Positions 14,640-18,829 of a stretch of 18,829 nucleotides of DNA are shown one piece after another (position 1 is the first letter of the stretch; each line of letters starts with the position of its first letter). The notes under the pieces were generated by a model, which did no database searches, was not told the origin of the DNA, and saw only the letters and a program-made list of their open reading frames with translations. A program made the position numbers and the translations under genes. This DNA comes from Verrucomicrobiota bacterium (lineage in GTDB: Bacteria > Verrucomicrobiota > Verrucomicrobiia > Chthoniobacterales > UBA10450), in assembly GCA_003218615.1 (NCBI GenBank), contig QHOD01000006.1:1-18829 (forward strand). Reading direction: 5' to 3'.

Positions 14640-15500
14640 CTAGCGCGGGCCGATCTGTTGCGCCTGCGCGAAGGAGGTCAGTGCGATCTTCTGTTCCTGG
14701 AGGAGACACCGTGTTTCAGACGCCGTCAAGGCCTCCAGTTCCTCGGCCCACCGATAGCCCCAATGACGGTATTGCCTGCAGGTCCCCTTGTCACCTTCGC
14801 CGGGATGGCAAATCAATTCATACAGGCCGTCGGGAATTTTTCGTAGTATTTGTTCGAGCGCAGAGCGAGTTAAACACCCACTGACTTCGAATCCAAACAT
14901 ACCATCCGGCATTTGCGGCAGGGGGGGACCATGCAAACGTCGCGCTGACAGACATGTCAGATTCAAACCAAGCTGCTTTACCCACCGTCCCATTAGGATA
15001 CCTGGCGATTTTCGCCATGGGCCAGCAGAATTGCGAATCCAAACATTATCGATCCTACGGGTAAGCCGCCTAACGATTTGGAAGACAGGCGGGAACATGT
15101 GGAGATGTTGGTGGCTATCAAGATGGGAAAGTCGCAGTCCTGTCTTTTGAAAACGCGCGATCTGCGCCGCGATCTCACGCTCGACCTCATCCCAGCTGAT
15201 GCGTCCGAGAAAGGTGCGTCTGAAAAATTCACCGCTCGTGCGGGGAAACCGTCCCGTTTCATCAACCAGGGTTGGTAAGATCTCGCGCCCCAGGACGGCT
15301 CGCTCTTCCACCAGCGTCAGATGCAGGCCAACATCCAGTTCCGGGTTTTGCCGCGCCAACGCGACAGCCTCCTCAAATGCACTCCCCGTCACAAGTAACG
15401 AGGCACTGGTCACAATTCCATCTTGAAACGCCCGCAGGATCCCGCGGTTTACTCCCGGCGTCAGTCCCAGGTCGTCCGCGTTAACGATGAGCTGTTTCAA
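14640..15500 (-). CDS. YdjC/ChbG/HpnK-family carbohydrate deacetylase
   Basis: The 286 residues show the YdjC-fold metal-dependent deacetylase pattern: IVNADDLGLTPGVNRGI (residues 5-21) with the metal-binding/catalytic Asp9-Asp10, DVGLHLTL (56-63) with His60, the HLDSHQHLH metal site (126-134), and ELICHPGEGD (228-237). The family includes ChbG, which removes an acetyl group from chitin disaccharides, and HpnK of hopanoid gene clusters. No hopanoid genes are in the window, and the neighbours are glycosyltransferases, so a sugar N-acetyl group on a lipid-linked or nucleotide-linked intermediate is the likely substrate (inference). No signal peptide is present, so it is cytoplasmic. The start is TTG at 15500, fixed by the conserved N-terminus. 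It overlaps the GT2 stop as TTGA, implying translational coupling. Confidence 0.88.
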   Translation of the reverse strand: MKQLIVNADDLGLTPGVNRGILRAFQDGIVTSASLLVTGSAFEEAVALARQNPELDVGLHLTLVEERAVLGREILPTLVDETGRFPRTSGEFFRRTFLGRISWDEVEREIAAQIARFQKTGLRLSHLDSHQHLHMFPPVFQIVRRLTRRIDNVWIRNSAGPWRKSPGILMGRWVKQLGLNLTCLSARRLHGPPLPQMPDGMFGFEVSGCLTRSALEQILRKIPDGLYELICHPGEGDKGTCRQYRHWGYRWAEELEALTASETRCLLQEQKIALTSFAQAQQIGPR

Positions 15501-16243
15501 GGCTCGGAGACCCGGGCCGCCCTGATTTCGTGTCGCATCTTCATCCGGAATGCGACCAGTTCCCGGATCATCTTGAAGATCACGTCCGGACTGGCCAGAG
15601 TGGAGGTGCCGCGATTTCGCGGAAAATAATCTACGCCGAATTGCACGATCTTGAATCCGTGCAACTTGCCCTTGATTAGCAGTTCCGCGTCGATGAATGA
15701 ACCCTCCGCCTCCAACACAACCTTATCCAAGACTTCTCGCTTGAACAATTTGAAGGAGAAATTGATGTCCTTCACCCGCAACGGAAAAAGGAAACGGATA
15801 AGCAAATTGTAGCACACCGAATAAACGGTGCGTATAGGTCCTTCGGCAGTGCGATCAAACCGAAAGGCCGAAACGATGTCGGACCTTGTAAACTCCATGA
15901 TATGAACCGCCCGGTTCAACTCCGTGAGATCGACCGGCAGATCCGAGTCACAGTAAAAGACCAGCTCTTTTGTGGCGTTGCTAAAGCCTGTGCGAAGCGC
16001 GCCTCCCAGTTTCAAATTCCGTTCGTGATGGAACACCTTGACGTAAGGGTTTGCGCGGGCCAATGCTTCCGCGACCTCCGCTGATCGATCCGTGCTGGCA
16101 TCGTTGACGATGAGGACCTCGTAATCGGACGTCATATCGGCCAAGGCGGCCTCCGCGAAGCGGACCGCACACTCGATGTTCTCTTCTTCATTGAACATTG
16201 GATAGACAACCGAGATGCTTGGCCTCCACGTCGTCATACGCAT
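15497..16243 (-). CDS. GT2 glycosyltransferase, dolichyl/polyprenyl-phosphate mannosyltransferase-like
   Basis: The 248-residue GT-A enzyme shows the GT2 set: ISVVYPMFNEEENIECAV (residues 10-27), the nucleotide site YEVLIVNDASTDRS (41-54), HHERNLKLGGALRTGF (72-87), and the metal-binding DSDLP (99-103, DxD). The part from about residue 145 (NLLIRFLFPLRVKDINFSFK) is typical of DPM1/DPG synthase and ArnC-type proteins that move a sugar from a nucleotide onto a polyprenyl phosphate at the cytoplasmic membrane. It ends at the GT-A domain, without the two C-terminal membrane helices of ArnC. It starts 16 nt after the upstream GT39 stop and overlaps the deacetylase by 4 bp. GT39 enzymes use polyprenyl-phosphate sugars, so this protein is the likely donor maker for the two GT39 genes. 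The donor sugar is unknown. Confidence 0.88.
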   Translation of the reverse strand: MRMTTWRPSISVVYPMFNEEENIECAVRFAEAALADMTSDYEVLIVNDASTDRSAEVAEALARANPYVKVFHHERNLKLGGALRTGFSNATKELVFYCDSDLPVDLTELNRAVHIMEFTRSDIVSAFRFDRTAEGPIRTVYSVCYNLLIRFLFPLRVKDINFSFKLFKREVLDKVVLEAEGSFIDAELLIKGKLHGFKIVQFGVDYFPRNRGTSTLASPDVIFKMIRELVAFRMKMRHEIRAARVSEP

Positions 16244-16259
16244 TGTTTCGGGTCCGTCG

Positions 16260-17668
16260 TTAAAGCCGACGATAGATTGTTTCGCCGTTGATCACGCCCT
16301 CAACACGATAGTTGGCAAGATAGGCGCGAAGCACGGGGTATCGCGTCATGGGATGAGCCGCCCAGAACGGGTCCACCGTTGACATGTCGATGATGAGCGC
16401 CGGCGGGTGCGCTTCCCAGTCGGCCTGAAACATGTCCCAAGTTCCAGGAATCACGCTCTCCGCTCTATCTCTCACTTCACGAGGCCGACTGGCGTAGGCG
16501 CCAACCAGATGTGTGCAGCTCACGAAACGCGTCGCCATTCGCCGGCCGGAGAAACTGTAGAGTTGTGGGGTACTCCCCCAAACAAAGATACGATCCTTGG
16601 CGCTCGTCTCCTTGACGATCTGCTGAACAGTCGGGAGAAAATCGAGCGTCTGCGTTCGCACTACCAGAGCCACGATGAGAAAACCTATCGCTGGCAGGGC
16701 GGCCGCACCAATAATGCCTGTTCGGATCCATCGCCAGCGTCGCTGAGAGGAACGTTGCCGTTCCGCGACAAACCGCGAGAACGCCTCGCCCGCGAGATGC
16801 GCCGAAAAGATCTGAGTGTCTCAATCACTTGCCGAATACCAAAATACCATAACAGCCCCCAGGCGAGCATCACAGCGAGATGAACGGTGACGAGACGTTT
16901 CAAAACATAAGGGAAGGTTGTTTCAGATTCGACATAGCGAACGGCAAACGCCCAAGCCCACAGATAAGCGTCACGCAGATTTCCCTGCCACTGGTAATAC
17001 CAGGCCAGTCCCGCGATCACCGCGATGAATCCAGTTACCACACCGCTGCCGGCTGCCAAAACATGTCCGAGTGATCGGTAACGGGGAATGAGCCAGAGGT
17101 AAACGAGATACGCCAGCATTGCGCCCAAAGTCACGGCCGAAGGCTGCCGGATCAAAGTCGCCACCCCGATCAGCGCGCCGCTGAGAAACATCAACCCCCA
17201 AGCCGGCTTCTTTTGACCCTGGAGAAAGGCGAGAACACTCAGCGCGAGAAAAAAAGACGCGAAAATCTCGGTGTTCGCAGGAAGTGTGTCACCCGGTCGG
17301 TAGGCATGGACGAAGACGGCATAGCCAATGCCACTCCATGCCCCCGCCCAATCGTCCCCCACTCGCGCGCCAATCCGCCGTAAGACCAAGGCGGTGGCAG
17401 CGACGACAAGGATGGTGAGGACATGAACGGCAAGAAGATTGTTCTTCCCAGCTACTTTGAAGACGGCGACGTAAATGTAATAGATGCCTGGCGGCTTCGT
17501 GTCCACGGCCGTCCGGTAGAGCGTCCCACCGTCCAGGGTATCGTTCGCGATTATCCCGTAATAGCCCTCATCGCTATTGTACAGTGACGGCAAGAGAGTG
17601 GGCAAACGCAGGATGATTACCAGCGCGATGATGATCACGTTGACCCAGCGGCTTTGACGTCGGGTCAT
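16260..17668 (-). pseudogene. GT39/PMT-like membrane glycosyltransferase, interrupted by a one-base frameshift
   Basis: Two reading frames together make one GT39 protein. The first (17668 to about 16810) gives TM1, the acidic motif NSDEGYYGIIAND (residues 31-43, Asp33-Glu34), then DTKPPGIYYIYVAVFK (56-71) and seven or so helices, up to IRQVIETLRSF. In that frame it degenerates to an Arg-rich tail and stops at 16685. The third frame continues sensibly with SAHLAGEAFSRFVAERQ, a membrane helix IIGAAALPAIGFLIVALVV, and the C-terminal domain RIFVWGSTPQLYSFSGRRMA, ending at 16260. One extra base near the A-run at 16805-16808 (TTTT on the coding strand) would restore 469 codons, a normal family length. 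It may be a real mutation or a homopolymer error in the assembly. The start overlaps the epimerase stop (ATGA). Confidence 0.82.
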
Positions 17669-18609
17669 ATGTGACGGCCCTGCTCAATGGCCGCTTGGTC
17701 TTTCTTGAAAAATTCGATCGTTGCGCGCAATCCTTCGGCCAAATCGCAAACCGGCCCAAAGCCAGCAGTCTGAATCTTGTCAACGCCTGCCACTGAATGT
17801 TTCACGTCGCCAGGGCGCTCTGCGCCGTAGTCAATCGTGGAGCTAGACTTGGTAAGGTTGCGAATGGTTAGGGCCAGATCGGTTATTGTGATCTGCCTGC
17901 CTCTAGCCACGTTGAAGACCCCGGTTGCCTGCGTTTTTAACGCGAAGAACGCATTGGCCGCGACTACATCTTTTATATAAATGAGGTCGCGCGTCTGCCG
18001 GCCGTCTCCGAAAATCGTAATCGGCTCGTTTCTGATTGCTTTCTCAATAAAAGCCGGGACGGCTGCGGTGTATTCACTTCTCGGATCTTGGTAGGGACCA
18101 AAGACGTTAAAATAACGAAGGGAAACAGTGGCGAGTCGCCCTTCATCCGTGAAGGAGCAGCAATGGCGTTCGCCTTCATACTTGCTTGTGGCATACGGAC
18201 TTTTCGGCTCGGCAGGCATGCTTTCAATTGTTGGAATCGCTGGATTGTCGCCGTAAATTGCGGCCGAACTGCTGAAGATCAGCTTTTTCGCCCGCGTCCG
18301 CGCCGCCTCTTCCAAAACAATCGCTGTACCCCGGGTATTGATCTCGGCGCATTCATTCGACTTCTGCATGGATTCCTGCACGCTCACCATAGCCGCGAGA
18401 TGAAAGACAAGATCCACGCCTTTCATGGCTTCTCTGACGAGATCGCGATCGAGAATTGAGCCGAGGATGAGTTGGCATTCCAAGCCAGACAGATTGCTCT
18501 TAGAACCGCTGCGCAGGTTATCAAGGACGCGCACCTCCGCTTGATGCTGGAAGTGTTCGACCATATGCCTGCCGATGAAACCGGCGCCTCCTGTAATTAG
18601 GATTCGCAT
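17665..18609 (-). CDS. NAD-dependent nucleotide-sugar epimerase/dehydratase (UDP-glucose 4-epimerase-like, extended SDR)
   Basis: The protein has 314 residues from ATG 18609. The Rossmann glycine motif ITGGAGFIG is at residues 5-13, followed by VRVLDNLRSG (27-36) and HLAAMVSVQESM (70-81). The catalytic set is FSSSAAIYG (112-120) and SPYATSKYEGE (137-147, Tyr139/Lys143), with SLRYFNVFGPYQDP (163-176) and the sugar-nucleotide loop FGDGRQTRDLIYIKDVV (200-216). The pattern is that of UDP-hexose 4-epimerases, including the UDP-GlcNAc/Glc forms (GalE/WbpP/WbgU group). The exact substrate cannot be assigned by eye. The frame could be extended 34 codons to 18711, but those residues precede the conserved first strand, so Met at 18609 is preferred. 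It is the first gene of the minus-strand cluster and overlaps the GT39 gene by 4 bp (ATGA at 17668-17665). Confidence 0.9.
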   Translation of the reverse strand: MRILITGGAGFIGRHMVEHFQHQAEVRVLDNLRSGSKSNLSGLECQLILGSILDRDLVREAMKGVDLVFHLAAMVSVQESMQKSNECAEINTRGTAIVLEEAARTRAKKLIFSSSAAIYGDNPAIPTIESMPAEPKSPYATSKYEGERHCCSFTDEGRLATVSLRYFNVFGPYQDPRSEYTAAVPAFIEKAIRNEPITIFGDGRQTRDLIYIKDVVAANAFFALKTQATGVFNVARGRQITITDLALTIRNLTKSSSTIDYGAERPGDVKHSVAGVDKIQTAGFGPVCDLAEGLRATIEFFKKDQAAIEQGRHI

Positions 18610-18829
18610 ACTGGAATGACGCAAGGGAACGCACAAATCCAGCGATCGGTGCATTGTAAAGTTGATATGCCTATAGGGAGATCCATTCCCGCCCCTTGCT
18701 AAGGTAGTCAATATTTGCGAAAGAATTTTGGCGCACCGAGCAGTCGATTGTAGCGTCGACGCGATATGAGCGCGAATCTTAGTTTAGCTGTGCGCTGCTT
18801 TGACCATGTTTCTGGCGAAAAATGAATCA
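18610..18829. other. Upstream region of the epimerase-led cluster
   Basis: This 220-bp window end has no recognisable gene on either strand. It should hold the promoter of the minus-strand glycan cluster. A TACAAT (minus strand, 18658-18653) could be a -10 element about 44 nt before the start codon, but no matching -35 box is at the right distance. Confidence 0.35.

Noticed and set aside
18610..18711. 34-codon N-terminal extension of the epimerase
   Set aside because: The residues precede the first strand of the Rossmann fold and do not resemble a signal or domain. The family begins at MRILITGGAGFIG.
12194..18829. CRISPR array, insertion sequence, or integrase-borne island
   Set aside because: No regularly spaced repeats, transposase motifs, terminal inverted repeats or integrase catalytic pattern were seen. 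Only indirect signs of rearrangement remain.

Overview
The window is about 18.8 kb of a chromosome from a diderm (Gram-negative type) bacterium. Kdo transferase (waaA), an AsmA-family protein and a lipoprotein imply an outer membrane with lipid A. Several things suggest Verrucomicrobiota, perhaps a soil lineage of the Chthoniobacterales: the sequence style of YebC and Rho, frequent GTG/TTG starts, the near absence of Shine-Dalgarno sequences, and the Asp-box repeat protein. This placement is inference from protein style, since no rRNA is present. No transposase, integrase, CRISPR array or phage gene was seen.

Left part, housekeeping (1-12193). A secreted-type Asp-box beta-propeller protein runs in from the left edge and ends at a strong intrinsic terminator. 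A small lipoprotein follows, then yebC (with a good sigma70-like promoter over the lipoprotein stop codon) and rho. Rho has an Arg-rich disordered N-terminus where the usual Rho_N helical domain should be. Convergent to rho, on the minus strand, is a two-gene unit: a YegS/DAG-kinase-like lipid kinase followed by glnE. Divergent from the kinase, on the plus strand, is a compact operon asmA-like - rsmD - waaA, joined by an ATGA overlap and a TAATG overlap. It is followed by tRNA-Glu(UUC).

Right part, glycan module (12194-18829). After the tRNA there is about 300 bp with an AT-rich imperfect palindrome and a possible 45-residue single-helix small protein. Then a minus-strand run, read right to left: NAD-dependent sugar epimerase, GT39-type membrane glycosyltransferase (broken by a one-base frameshift), DPM1/ArnC-like GT2, YdjC/ChbG/HpnK-type deacetylase, and a second large GT39 enzyme. 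The first four are coupled by 4-bp overlaps or a 16-nt gap. Before the second GT39 lies about 360 bp containing a relic of the C-terminus of fabD (malonyl-CoA:ACP transacylase), fused in frame to the GT39 reading frame.

Working model (inference): the epimerase makes a nucleotide sugar, the GT2 loads it onto a polyprenyl phosphate, the deacetylase trims an N-acyl group, and one or both GT39 enzymes transfer the sugar to a glycolipid or glycan at the outer face of the inner membrane. This parallels the logic of the Arn lipid A modification pathway but uses a deacetylase of a different fold, and it lies close to waaA. The fabD relic, the frameshift and the position beside a tRNA gene suggest that this half of the window has been rearranged.
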